Below are positions 23,434 to 35,197 of a stretch of 64,000 nucleotides of DNA, piece by piece. Source of the stretch: Allacma fusca (lineage: Eukaryota; Arthropoda; Collembola; Symphypleona; Sminthuridae); the NCBI GenBank assembly GCA_947179485.1, contig OX359247.1, positions 61,477,131 through 61,541,130 of the forward strand. Direction: 5' to 3'. Below the pieces are notes generated by a model. That model ran no database searches. It worked only from the letters and a program-made list of their open reading frames with translations, and had not been told where the DNA came from. Each line of letters starts with the position of its first letter. Positions within the stretch are counted from its first letter, which is position 1. The translations under genes were made by a program, and so were the position numbers.

Positions 23434-23904
23434 ATGGCCGACACTACTTCTCCCAGTCTGGTGGACCTGAAATATGTGCGCAATGTGCAGATAACTGCAA
23501 GCGAGATACTCCTTGGTCTCGAACGTTCAGATCTTCAGCACGCCCGTGATCATCTTCGGTTTCTTCGGCAGGAGTTTTTGCGGTTCATCCCTCCAAGCCC
23601 GTTCTTGAGTTTCGCCGAACCTATCCAAGCTCACGGATCAAACGTTCACCTTATTCAGGCCATCATCGCTGATTTACATATACTTCCAACGGCGCTCTCG
23701 GACCCCGATTACATCATTTTGGGTCATCTAACGTCCCTTACGGACCTTCTCTGGTTAAACTTAGAACAGGAAATTCTTCACCCCGACCAGGTCCGCACCA
23801 ATTTTTGTTCGCCTTCCCCACACTTTCCCCTACGGGCTTTCACTGGGACAGTGAAAGTGGTGGTGGGGGAAGATGTGAGGGTTGGCTCCCCTCACTTAAA
23901 CTAA
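23434..23904 (+). CDS. Second accessory ORF, ending inside the 3' LTR
   Basis: 156 residues from an ATG directly behind a strong splice acceptor. The frame is open further upstream to 22999, but that part looks like intron and leader. The protein is mostly helical and leucine-rich (ASEILLGLERSDLQHARDHL, TDLLWLNLEQEIL), without cysteine motifs, signal peptide or membrane segment. Its last residues cross the polypurine tract, and the stop lies in the LTR. No family recognised. Its MAD- start behind an intron mirrors gag. Confidence 0.55.
   Translation: MADTTSPSLVDLKYVRNVQITASEILLGLERSDLQHARDHLRFLRQEFLRFIPPSPFLSFAEPIQAHGSNVHLIQAIIADLHILPTALSDPDYIILGHLTSLTDLLWLNLEQEILHPDQVRTNFCSPSPHFPLRAFTGTVKVVVGEDVRVGSPHLN
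23851..23873 (+). other. Polypurine tract
   Basis: The purine-rich run GTGGTGGTGGGGGAAGA directly abuts the 3' LTR, as expected for the plus-strand primer of an LTR element. Confidence 0.75.
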
Positions 23905-24104
23905 TGTGTAGGTGAGCCCTGACTCACAGTGGCTCCATAAGTTTAACGTGAATAAAGGTAATCAGTGGATAATGAAATACGAAGCGGAGTGGTCGCATGG
24001 GAGCACGCTCCCTTTTATTTTCGGCGTTTTCCCGATTCCATAATTCTCCAATTAACTAATCATCATTTAAATTAATTAAGAGAGTTACCAAAGAGTGACT
24101 CTCA
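23874..24104 (+). repeat. 3' LTR of the Ty3/gypsy element
   Basis: 231 bases identical to 11035-11265. It is followed by AAATAAAATC, which is not a clear duplicate of the left flank. Confidence 0.93.
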
Positions 24105-24308
24105 AAATAAAATCAAAATAAATAGGATGGTACATAAATTTACGTAAACTGAGAGGTTTTCAATTGAAAACAGCATATATATTAGCAAATTGAATTTGAT
24201 CACTTAATTTCTTTATTACAACTTTTTCATTACAAATCGTTAAGATAAATTCCAGCTTACCATTACAGTAATGAGAGGCACATACTAACTAATTAAAAAT
24301 ACAAGACT

Positions 24309-25621
24309 CTACATATTCATTTTTAGCAGACTATGGTCACTCATATGCAGGCTATTCCATTTGTAAGGATCTATGCTAATGATGCGATAACCCATGATTT
24401 CCAAATATCTCTTCATTAGAACATGTTTTCCCTTCAGCTTCCGCTGGTTACTAGAAAAGTCCTTGGGTCTGTGAACAATCATTGCTATCCTCGCTCCCTC
24501 TACTTTTTCTTGACTAGTTTTCGAACTAATTTTAACGGGTTGGCCGAATTCATTGAGTTGAAGTAAAAAATCTGTAAGAAACCATTTAGGGATTGTTGAT
24601 AAAACTTTTTCAAACATAATTCATAAAACACAGAAGTTATGTTACTTTAATGACATTGAATTACCTATCGGATAAAAATAAGGTGAATAGGTTCTTCTAG
24701 TAAAATATCCATTTCCTACAACATCCTCTAAAACCTGGGCAACTTCAGAGTGTAAATAAGTTTCTCTTCGGTAACCTTCTGCAGTCATTCAAATGCAGCA
24801 ATTTAACAATAGAATATTACATATTTGTAATATGTTGTCAATTGTGCTAATAAAGCAGCATAATAATTTGCATTCACTTACCGATTGCTACTACTTCTAT
24901 GCAATATTTCTCATGAAACCACGGAACATTTGCTTCAGGCATGTCCAAACACACCACCCTATGTAATTCCATGAAAACATCCCGCAGTCTCCAAGGTATT
25001 AGCGAAATCTGAAAAGTTGTTCATAAAGCGTCAAAACTCTACTAGAATACTAGAGCTACTCGAACATGATTATTACACTTATTCAAGCTTACTTACATAA
25101 TGAGTAGCTTTAATATATTTGTCCACTTCATCAAGAAACCTCAACGCAAAATGTCTTGGCAACCGTTTCTCTATCCAAATAACCTTGGAAACAAAGAGCC
25201 AAGGCGGACTCTAATAATGGAAGCGGATGCATTTCGTGTGAATTCGTTTAATAACATATAACACTTATAAATTACCTCAGAATTAATTTAAATGAGAAAT
25301 GAGAGATGTTAACGAGTATTGCATTTGCCAGTTCTTTAAAGCATTACCTAGTAATAAATTCGAACGCTTTCCTCAATGCCTTTAATACCTTCCACCCCAA
25401 AAGTGAAGCAAGCCCACAAAAACCTCTCCTGAGAGGCTCCAAAGAATGACTGAGACGTCATTTGGAAACTCGCAGATTATTTTCGATACTCTTTCAAATG
25501 GCCCCCTTAAGATGTCAAATGTCAACAGTAATTCGTGTAGCACTTCTCCCCACACATTTCTTTCGCACTTATCTCCTGCATTTTTCGGAATAAACAATTT
25601 ATTTATCGGAAACTACTGCAC
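24309..25621 (-). CDS. FAST-kinase-domain-like protein, C-terminal part with RAP domain
   Basis: Exons 25097-25210, 24882-25008, 24665-24778 and 24309-24571 join in frame. The last carries a RAP domain (RIAMIVHRPKDFSSNQRKL, then HVLMKRYLEIMGYRII, DPYKW). The second holds a FAST_2-like stretch (FMELHRVVCLDMPEANVPW). FASTK-family proteins bind and process mitochondrial RNA. A further open stretch at about 25382-25621 is probably an upstream exon, but I cannot join it with matching phase. Beyond it lies repeat DNA, and no N-terminal exons are visible. About 210-290 residues are seen against 500-800 usual, so this is likely a truncated copy or has distant 5' exons. Confidence 0.65.
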
Positions 25622-26160
25622 CGATTTCAACCAATATTGAACTCCGCTGAGCTATGTAGTTGAAGAGCATGTGTACCAAGTTTGGCGGAAATTGGTGTAG
25701 TAGCTTTTAGAAAGTGAAACTTTCTAATAGACGAGTCTGTTCCGTCCGTCCGTCTACAAAATCTTGTGAGTCGCACAACTCAACGACGGAATGACACGGA
25801 CGTAGGACTTGTCCCAAAACATCGGGCATGCATTCTAAATGTGCCTTTTGGTATTTTCCCTGACCCAGGGGCAACTGTTTGACCTCAGAAAATTATTTTC
25901 TGGATACAATTATCAAAAAAACTTGCATTTGCTATATCTTTCCAACGGATCGACATATGGACATGCGTCCTTTACATATAACAATCCAACTATATTTCCC
26001 TACCCTACTATAAATCTTTAAATATAAGTTTCACTTTCCTGCAAACAAAGTATGCCCAAATCAGTGCAGTGCACGGATTTTTCTTTATTTGTTTCCACGG
26101 ACCACCCTTTGTACAGATGTACGGACGTACGGACACGCACAATCACTAGAATGCCGCTTA
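25590..26160. repeat. Dispersed-repeat fragment with inverted motif
   Basis: AACTACTGCACCGATTTCAA near 25611 and its approximate reverse complement near 25683 (GGAAATTGGTGTAGTAGCTT) form an inverted pair. CCGTCCGTCCGTC runs near 25741 and a second CGGACGTACGGACAC run lies near 26123. Such C/ATTTCAACC plus CCGTCCGTC words are common in arthropod interspersed repeats. Boundaries are approximate. Confidence 0.45.
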
Positions 26161-26666
26161 TGCAGCCTTAAAAAGAGTAGCAACATTTAACCGAAAAAAA
26201 ACTTAAAACGAACATAATTGGTTCTCGTTGTGCTGCGATAAGGAATGTGTTTAAGTATAAGTACATAAGTAATTACTCCAGATGAACGCTATAAATCAAA
26301 ATTACGACAAAATGTAGCCTCATAAGTAAAAAACAGCTCTAGAATTGCCACATTTTATTTCCAAGATCTACTCTAAAACATTTAGATTAGAGAAAACAAT
26401 CATATGTACATCATACCGCATTATGCAGGTGTTAAATGTCCCTAGTTAACCGAATATTAAACGAAGTACTACGGTCGCTTCAATCCACCCTGCTCATCCC
26501 ACCTCGATGCCCGATTTGGTTCAAATGACTTCAAAAACCTGAAAGCCCAACAAAATAACAGTTGGCATTAGAAAATCACAACTGAGGTTTGCAAGACATA
26601 AGTAAACCTGTAAAAAAGTAGGTTCGGAAATAAAATAGTGCATCTAAGACTTAAGACAATGAACCC
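26161..26666. other. Intergenic, 3' side of the LARP4-like gene
   Basis: AT-rich sequence that probably includes the LARP4-like 3' UTR. Nothing else is recognised. Confidence 0.5.
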
Positions 26667-29600
26667 TTAAGCAACGGACTGAGACACAATAATGGCTGGC
26701 GCTGGCGTTTCCGACTTCAATTTGCAGTTAACGGTTTCCTCTACCTGTTGTAGCACAATTTTGGTAGGATAAAATGTCCGAGCTACAGCAGCGTATGATA
26801 ACTGTACCAGGTCTTTCACTTTGGTTTTGCTATCGGATGAAACTTCAGCCAACTGTTTGAAAAACAATTATACTTATGAGCAACAGAGCACACTTTTTCC
26901 AGCACATACTTACTACTTCAGATTTCTTTTTAGAAATACTTTACAATAACGTCTTTGTATCAAACTATGTTGTGCAATTACTGGTACCTTACAATTGTCT
27001 TGAAAATCTCCAGGATTTGACAAATACGCTTTACAGTTTTCAGATGGTAAGCAAGAAAGATCCACAGCGCTTGAATGCTGTCCCAAATCCTGATTTGCAG
27101 CTACAGGATACCCATTCGAATTGGTATTTTCAGCGGTTGTTCTGGTGTCACCAATCGTGCGATTCTCCAGAGTCTTTTCACGCTTGGCGGGGGCAAGGAC
27201 TGCGTTATTTGAATAAGTCCCTAATGATGAATCTTTTTCTTCATTAATTGGACTAAGTTTACCAGAATTAGAAATTGTTTGTTGCCTCTCAATCATTGAA
27301 ATGGTTTTGAATTTAACTTTTGTATTAATTCTGGATTCATGTGCAGGATTCATGCTCCTCCGGCAGTTGTCACATAAAAATTTCAATTTTTCACGAGTGG
27401 ATGGTACGCCAACTTGAAAATCAGAATTCCTTGTACCTGAATCTGGCTCCAGCATCTCATGAGTGTTTCTTAGTACGCTGTAAGTTTTCCGTGGGCCTAA
27501 GAAATTAGGCATGGTAAAGACGCGATCGCTAGACGGATAACTGTTTTTGAGGGTCAATGTTTCCATGCTTTTTAGCAACTGATCTCCACTTCTATTCTCA
27601 TCATTCTTTGTTTGTATCAACCGATCCCCACTTCTATTTTCATCATTTTTTGTTTGTAACAATTGATCTCCACTTTCTTTCTCATCATTTATTGTTTGCA
27701 CCAACTGGTCTCCTTTTCCTGGCTCATCACTGTTCGTTCGTAATTTCGTTCGCGCCTTCCAACTACTGTCAAGACCAAATAAAATAAGCGTAAAGAGTAC
27801 TTTAAGTCTAACACTGTTTGAAAGTCACCAAACTAAACGCAAATAGTAACTCTATGTATTCAAAACTTTATAGTACATTAATTATTTAGTTAATGATTAT
27901 TAAGCATTAAGTTTACAGTACATGTAGTACCAAATAATTATTTACCTAAAAATTTCGCCAAAGGAATAAACGCCGTCTGGTACCAACGACATCCTTTTTA
28001 CTTCAGCAACTTGTCCATTCTCCGTGTCATTTTTAGCCAACGTCGTTGGGTATTCTGGACATTTCTCGATGTCGAATGTACTGGAATAGTTGTAAGAATA
28101 ATTGTTCGATGCTGACACTTCAACATTTTCATTCACACCATTTGTAACATGCTTGTCGACAGCTTCCCGTTTCAGTAAAAGAAGTTGCTTCCGGTCTGTT
28201 GGTCTCAAATCGGAACAATTATTATATAATAAGTTGGAATGACTTTGGAAGTCATTAGAACTTTTTTGCTTGACACTCCACGGGGATTTTATTCCCCTAC
28301 CAGCCTGTAGCGATAAGGTCTTCGGGTTACTATTTTGAATCTCTGAAAATTCCTGAGAGGAAGGAGAATCAAATGGGAGCGCATAATACTGATGTTTATT
28401 CATAATTTTAGTAGGTCTAGGCCAAGGACATGATTTAGAATTCTTTTTGGATGATGGCATCTTCGGATTGAAATTAAATTGTTTGCAATTGGGTCTATTT
28501 CTTGACAATTCTTTTGTTTGATTAATCATTTCAAATTGAGCATCCTCGTTCAGCTTATTCATAATAGGTCTGAAAGAAAAAAAAGGAACTGGACCTCAGA
28601 CCTCAATGTACTCGGTAACTAACTTGTCTTCTCTCTGTGTACTGTACACAACATAATCATTTAACATTTTTACTGTACTGATAAAACAAACTTGGACCTG
28701 TTGTTGCACGCTTCTTTGATCCCAGAGAAACAAGGTGGGGTTGAAAAAATTGATTGCATGTTTTCGTGTTCCAACTGATTTCCGGAAGGCTTGAAAGGAG
28801 CACATTCAGCATCAAAAGGAAACGTAAAGCCAACTTGAAATTCTGGAGACGGTGGAACAGGAACCAAAGAAATTAATTGCGGACTTGACGTTGCACTTGA
28901 AGGTGCGAAATCAACTACTTCTCCTACATTAGTTGCAAGATACGGAGTTTGCAGCTGCAGTACAGAGAAATGCATTTAAAATCAACATTAAAATACATTC
29001 ACAATGGATTAAAGCTACTAACTGATATCTTGCTGCCAACTTAATACTGCAAACCTAGTAAAACTTCAAAACACTCACAAAGTTGTCGATTGAAATCGGT
29101 ATGGGATTTATAGGATGTGAAGGCTCAGGTACTGGAAAGGGTACTGGAGCTTGATAAGGGAAATATCGTATCGAGTTTACATGCAATGACGCTTGGAGAT
29201 CATTTGGAAGATTTATCGTAGGGTTGCTAAACTTTTGTAGATCGAAGCTGGGAAAATTGAAACTCTCAAAGTTATGCGTCATTGGGGTGTTTTCTGACGC
29301 AGAGTTTTTAGTAGTGATATCCAAGTTAAAATCAGTTGCTAACAGACCGGTACCCTGCATACTATCAAACTCATTTTCCATGCTGTTGTTGAACATTGCA
29401 AAAGCTTCGTAACGAGTTGGATCTTCGTATGGATCATACTGATTGTATCTACCATACACATTCGTCTCTTTCGACCTTAGAAAATCCGAATTGAGTAAAA
29501 CATTCCAGTGTGTGCTATCCTGTCCTGTATTTTCTTCAGCAACTATGTATTCCTCTGAGTAAAATCCACTGTAGTCAAAATTTGGCTGACAATTCTGGGA

Positions 29601-30800
29601 AATCGTAGTGGCAGTTCTACTGTCTGAGGGAAGTTTTACGCTCTGCATGGTTTTCACGCGGGCTGTAACCACATTTCCCTGTAGTTGTGAAAAAAATAAA
29701 ATACGAATACAAAACGGTTTAGAAACCAAAGGAGGGGGAGCAATTTATTAAGCGCACCACTATTTTGCATCACTATTTATAGTTTCAAAAAAATTACCTT
29801 AAAATGAGGAACTAGTTCACAGACGTACTGAATTGCTTGCCGTGCTAAGCCATCCTCATAAAAATAAACATACCATATATTCTGATACACAAATTCTATC
29901 CTGGCGATTCCGGCTGATATTTCTGGATTGAACAAATTCTGAAAAAGTATTAAACATAAAGTAGTTGATTTCACGGATCCACAAGATTCCACAGACCGCA
30001 CTATCAACAAGTAACAGTTATTAATTCATTTGTTTTTTTAGCAAGTGCACATTCTGACCTTTACTTCGGCAAGAGTTGTTTCCTGAGGAGGTCCTCTTAA
30101 AACCAAATAGCATTTTGCAACGGAATCCCTCAGCCTGACTCGAGTTCCATCCTTGCTAACCTGGAATTTTTCAGGACGCTAGGACCGGGCATAAAAATAG
30201 CACTTACAACAAAAAAAAACTTTACTACATTTCTTTTTCATCAAAAGAAATCTCAAAAGAATCCCATTCGAACAGTCGCACTTCTCTAAACCATCAGGCA
30301 ATATAATTATATTTAACAACAAAAATAGGCAACAAATATCGGTATAATTAATATGAAGCAAAGAACAAAACAGTTTTAAATTACCTCCTCCAAGACTTTC
30401 GAAAGAACACTGCTACATTTGCAAAAATTCTTGATCCGAATATGTGTCACGAGATCCGCAATTGTAACAAAACCTGATTCGTCAATGGACCCTTCCAAAT
30501 ACTTGTCTTCCTCCAAATTATCTCTGCAATAACGTGGTAAAAACATATTCAAATGAAGTTCAAAAAGTAAGCACTTCATCACATATTATATTACAGGGTT
30601 GAATTGAAACTTGAAACTCCATGTAGTCTTCATCGACTTAGTATTTGCTAAATAAACCAAAACACTACATGGTTCGATGTCATCTTTGAGCTAAAAATGA
30701 ATTTAAACCAAACGGGAACCTTGATAAGAGGTAATCGACTTGATCCGCAATTTTCCGATGGAGGTTCCCCACAAGGAGCATTTTTCAAAATGTCGAGCGA
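26667..30800 (-). CDS. LARP4: La-related protein 4-like (LARP4/4B)
   Basis: Eight exons join in frame: 30385-30523, 30059-30178, 29798-29938, 29079-29678, 28698-28954, 27946-28569, 26988-27765 and 26667-26852 (stop). A likely earlier exon is 30720-30800; its link to the La exon, and the start codon, are unresolved. The first holds most of a La motif (NLEEDKYLEGSIDESGFVTI). The next two form the RRM-like partner (DGTRVRLRDSVAKCYLVLRG, then GIARIEFVYQNIWYVYFYED), followed by GNVVTARVKTM as in LARP4. LARP4 binds poly(A), PABP and RACK1 and stabilises mRNA. The remaining 800 or so residues are Ser/Asn-rich and disordered, with four 14-residue tandem repeats starting GDQL or GDRL at about 27565-27725. 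The protein exceeds 940 residues, longer than the roughly 720 typical of vertebrates. Confidence 0.82.
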
Positions 30801-33220
30801 CTAAACCAAGATTAGGTTTTTAATGAGCACACAAGGTCCTGGTCCAGGAGTAATCACCGAATCACCACTAAAATCCTTATTGAATTAATTAATTGTTAAT
30901 TAATTACAAGCCCTTCCAACCTTTCTCCCGTCGTAACCCTGGGGATGTAAACAGTTTTTAAATTACTTCCAGGGGATCCCTCAACCTCAAGTATGTATTT
31001 GCAAGCACAAGTATAATAAAATAAATAATTATTAATAATAAATGTAGTATAATAAAATACATATGTAAGCATAGCCCGTTGTTATCTCCGTCCTAGAGTT
31101 CCAATTTCAAATCTTCATCTCAGATCTCAGCTCAAGATGCTCTCACGATGCGCAAAACAGTCCCGCACGAAAATGAAAATAAAAGAGAAAAGTTGGAATG
31201 CCGTAAAATATTTCGACCTCTCAAAAAGAGCAAAAATATTTCCGCATCTTCTCTCTATCAAAATATGACATGTCACATAGTTCATCCCTCTCCCTGCAAG
31301 AGCTTTCCGCGGTAACAGTCAAACCGAGAGAGAGAGACTATTACACACGAGATGGGTATGAGACGAGATATGCGATCTTGGGATTCCGTGGGGAATCGTA
31401 GTAATTTGCTTTTTCGATAAAAGTTTGCTTATTAAGCTAAAAAGTAGATACTTTAGTGGTTGTGTAGGATTTATTTAATTTCCCTCAATGTAAGTAACAT
31501 TGACGGAATTTTTCAGGGAGTCACCTCATTGTGAGTCTCTGATGTATTTAACAATAAGCAAATTATCTCAGAGTGCCCCAACGCGTGAATCCATTCCTTG
31601 CATTTGATTTTGAACGGAGATCCCGGACGTGTCCTCAAGTTATCAGTTACTCATAGCGTTCCATAGAGGAAATATAATTTTTGTTTTGAATGTAAAACTT
31701 TATCAATCAAATTAGACACAAATATCGTCCAAGAATAACCACGCCCAGTAGTCTCATTAGTATTTTTGTAGATAGATGACATTATTACACATGACATGAT
31801 CTCTCGAGGCTTGCTCCGTTTAATAAACACAGTATCTTTTGATCGCATCATCATTTTATTTTGGAGTTCATAATTACACAAGTATGGAAGGGATTTGAAC
31901 TGATTAGTGTATGGATTCATTGGTTGAATTACGACGACTGATAAAAAGAGCTTTTGTCTCCCGTCCCGGCTTGTGAGTAAAAATGAAGCGGTTGACGTAG
32001 AGAGAAAAGTAAGGCTTTATGATGCGACACTGATTTATTAAGAAAATCCGGATTTGGATGAATTGCCCACGAGCTCCTTTGGAAATCCCAAAGTATATAG
32101 TATAGAAGAGCCCCATGGGACAGAAATAGAATCACTCCTCGTCATACCTTTCCCACTCCAATGGCCTAGACTGGTAGCATATTTTTAGCCCTTGATGTTA
32201 AGTCAAGTCATAATTACGCAAGAGATGGTCTCGCACAATTCCTTCCCCTCCATCCGTTCCCCCTTAAATATTCTTTCCTTCCACATGGCTCTCTTCCTTT
32301 CATCTTCAATCCAGGGTTGTTTTTCTTACAGTGCAAGTCACATCTATCAAGGAGTGGTCACTACGGATTTTTTCCCCAGCTCCCTTTTTTTTATTATTCT
32401 CACAGTCACAAGTTCCTTACCTCAGGAGAGACAATTATTTTATTTTAGGACAAAATAATAATAAACCATTTTTGTAATAAGAGTATAGATTCAAAGACCT
32501 GACTTATAAACATACAGTGTACTCTCATTATTATTTCACCCCTAATAGCCCCCAAATTGTAGGTACAGTGACATGCTCTTACATAAAATAATATATTTAA
32601 AAGGACAAAGTAACCTTGTCGTGAGTGGGAGTGTTTGGAAATCATTTTGACCCCGTAGACACAATTTCCTTAATTTGCTGTTGAGTACAGCGTCAATTAT
32701 CAAACCTACACTGTAAAGTTCTACCCTTAAACTGGATACTTACAGCAAAGAATAAGCATTAACCAAATCGGTGAGATAAATGATTTTGTTTTAATTTATT
32801 TTTAAACCTTCCAAATGTACACTCATAGTCGGTTATTAATTCTTAGTGCTATGTAAATATTTGCATAATTACAGGACACATGTATTTAAATATTATGTAT
32901 TATACTGAACATCCAATGTCATCTTTCAGTTTTGCGTTCCTCAAGAAGAGTTACCTTAAGTTTTAAATATTATTGGTTTTTATTTTGGAGTCTGTTTTTT
33001 ATATTGAGTTTAATATAAAATGAGGATCTTACTGTATTTTGTATGACCCAATGCCCTTTTAATTTTCAGTGACATTCTTTTTCACTTAGGTCCTTCACGT
33101 GCTTGATACGCTTCAACAGATTGTGAGTAAGTGAGAGTCGTGGAAGAAGATCGAGTTTGTTTTCTTAAAAGGCGTTGTAATACATTTCTCGTTGACAGAA
33201 TTTGGAAATTCTGGGGGAGG
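30801..33220. other. Intergenic between divergent genes
   Basis: It should hold the promoters of the LARP4-like gene (-) and the STMP1-like gene (+). A purine-rich GAGAGAGAGA patch lies at 31322-31340. Small ORFs at 31651-32135 and 32192-32458 have no recognisable domains. No RNA gene was found. Confidence 0.5.
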
Positions 33221-33909
33221 ATGTGGGTTGTGTTCACTTACGTGTACAATTCCCTTTTAATCTTATTCATCGCAGTACATCTGCTTGTAGGTGCTCTTGT
33301 AAGATTATTTTTAGTTTTTCACTCTTTTTTTTCCTTCCACCCATTAAATTATTATTGGACTAAGAAACAATCACTAAATGCGTAGAGACGTTATTGGCTC
33401 AAATAATGTACATGCCTTGAATTTTCAGATCACATTCGGCCTCGGAGTGTATGTTGGCATTTATCTCAGCCAGAATTATGAAGTAATAATTTGTTTTAGC
33501 ATTCTTTCTTAATTTGGGGCATCGTGAAAAATATGTAGGGAATTCAAAATGCAGTGCACTGCACTTACGCCAAACTGTCATTCATAATTTGTAGAACTGC
33601 TGTGGGGAAAAATGTATGTACTTTTAAATACTTAAGCAAATACTTGGGATGATTCTGATGGAAACAATTTGAAATTCTTGACAATAGATTCCTCGAATTG
33701 ATGAGCCTTTTAAACTTTGGAGTTACTTCGTGAAATTCCTGGAACAGCGGAAAAAGCCCGGAGCCATGTCCATCTTCCAGCTGAGTAGATCGGGTTCCAT
33801 TCGAGGGTCAGGGGATGTTTCCTATGGGTCAACTTTAGAACTCAAGGAAAATTCAGAAGTCAAATCCAGACCTTCAACGCCAGCCCCGGAATCGGAGAAA
33901 GTTAAATAG
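33221..33909 (+). CDS. Small membrane protein, STMP1/DUF4535-like, with tail
   Basis: Three exons join in phase: 33221-33298, 33429-33482 and 33688-33909 (TAG), giving 117 residues. Exon 1 encodes a hydrophobic segment (LLILFIAVHLLVGAL). Exon 2 gives the family core ITFGLGVYVGIYLSQNYE. Exon 3 gives IPRIDEPFKLW...FLEQRKKPG and then a Ser-rich tail absent from the 47-residue vertebrate protein. STMP1 is a mitochondrial inner-membrane micropeptide linked to the respiratory chain. Exon 1 is the least certain part: its ATG and GTAAGA donor give a good phase, but other short first exons are possible. Confidence 0.65.
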
Positions 33910-34575
33910 AACATATTGAAGTTATAGTGGCTATAAGTACTTCTTATCCATTCGAATGTTTCAGTTCATTGTCAGTGTTAATATTTATCATTTGTTATTT
34001 TTGTTTTTGTAAAAGTATGTTTGTTTTATTTATTTGACACGTTTACTCTCAATTTGTTTATCAGTAGTTCATCGGAGACAGGAGTGTCTATAAAAGTTTT
34101 GTGGTTCCGTGTATTTTCCAGTTTTTTATCATACAAAATAAAATCTATGTTGTCTGTGTAAAATATTTTAAAATGTACTTGTTTCAAAATTTGCATGCTT
34201 ACCTACTTAAGCAAGTTTAACTGACCGTTCAGAGGTGCAAACTCAACGAACGTCTTGTCTCATTCGACCCCATGAATTGCATACAGTTGGATTCATTACC
34301 AGTTGTTGTGAGCCCAGAAGCAAGCAATAACACATCGTTTTCAAAAGTCATGCAAGATTTACAAAACTTGACAGTTTACTAATGGTAATGAAGGCTCGAA
34401 ATGAAGCAAGGTCTTTCTGGGAGGGAGGCTAAAGGAAGGACGAATTCATTTAAAAATCAGGGAGTCAAATAATTTTAAAGGCTCTATTCATTGGTAGGAA
34501 GGACTACTTTTTTTATGAGCGAAGCGAAGCGGAGAGATATAATACAGCGGTTAATGGCGCTTGTGTGTTTGTCCA
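33910..34575. other. Intergenic
   Basis: 3' UTR of the STMP1-like gene (AATAAA near 34137) and AT-rich sequence. Nothing else is seen. Confidence 0.5.
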
Positions 34576-34970
34576 GACATTTCCTTACTTCACAAGCGCA
34601 GTATCTTTTAACCAATCCGGCACATGCGCAGTACATTTTTACTAATCAGGCACATGCACAGTTCAGTTCTAGTTATCTTACACATGCGCAGAAAGCTCCG
34701 ACGAAACCTGGGCATGCTCGGCAAACATTAACTAATCCACAAATGTTCAGCATTCAGCATCCTGTGCCCAATGCTGCAGATATGTAGTTACCAAATTATG
34801 CACATGCACAACCGTATAAAATAATCCCGCGCATGCGCGGTACACTTTTAGCTAGTATTTCTACATGCGCAGTAATATATAACCAATACTGCACATGCGC
34901 AGCGCCCTTTGAGCAATAAAGCACTAAGCTCTAACCAGTCCTGCACATACGCAGTACCTTTAACCAATCC
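34576..34970. repeat. Minisatellite of about 30-base units with CACATGCGCAG core
   Basis: At least ten units contain CACATGCGCAG or close variants, spaced about 25-40 bases and joined by TTTAACCAATC-type spacers. One unit holds the 12-base palindrome CGCGCATGCGCG (34828-34839), a match to the NRF1 consensus, and others keep GCATGCGCA. The ORF 34491-34787 crossing the left part only translates the repeat. Confidence 0.75.
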
Positions 34971-35197
34971 CATACATATTAATTAATACTAATTAATGTT
35001 CCATAGATCTTGTTCTTGTTTCAACTTTTGTTCCTGGAATGAATTATTAAATGAGCCTAATTGTTAGTTTAACATTTGTGCCACATTTCATTTACCACCA
35101 TTTTCTACCACAAAACCCACTACCACCTGTCTACCACGCACGTATGCACCATACAATATCTGCTTTCCAAATATCTACCCCCATCAATGATTCAAAC

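Larger units (their letters stand above)
11035..24104 (+). mobile_element. Ty3/gypsy-type LTR retrotransposon with extra ORFs, 13.07 kb
   Basis: Two identical 231-base direct repeats bound the element. Inside, in order: primer site, spliced-looking leader, gag (12046-13281), pol with protease, RT, RNase H and integrase (13131-19052), a long Pro/Ser-rich tail, an accessory ORF with zinc knuckle and BTB/POZ-like fold (21643-22704), a second accessory ORF (23434-23904) and a polypurine tract. The PR-RT-RH-IN order with a GPY/F-like integrase tail places it in Ty3/gypsy. At 13 kb it is far longer than the usual 5-8 kb. The flanks read aatat on the left and aaata on the right, so I see no clean target duplication. 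Identical LTRs imply a recent insertion, yet pol has frame breaks. Confidence 0.92.

Noticed and set aside
34491-34787. 98-codon ORF with repeated NPAHAQ words
   Set aside because: It is only the translation of the CACATGCGCAG minisatellite.
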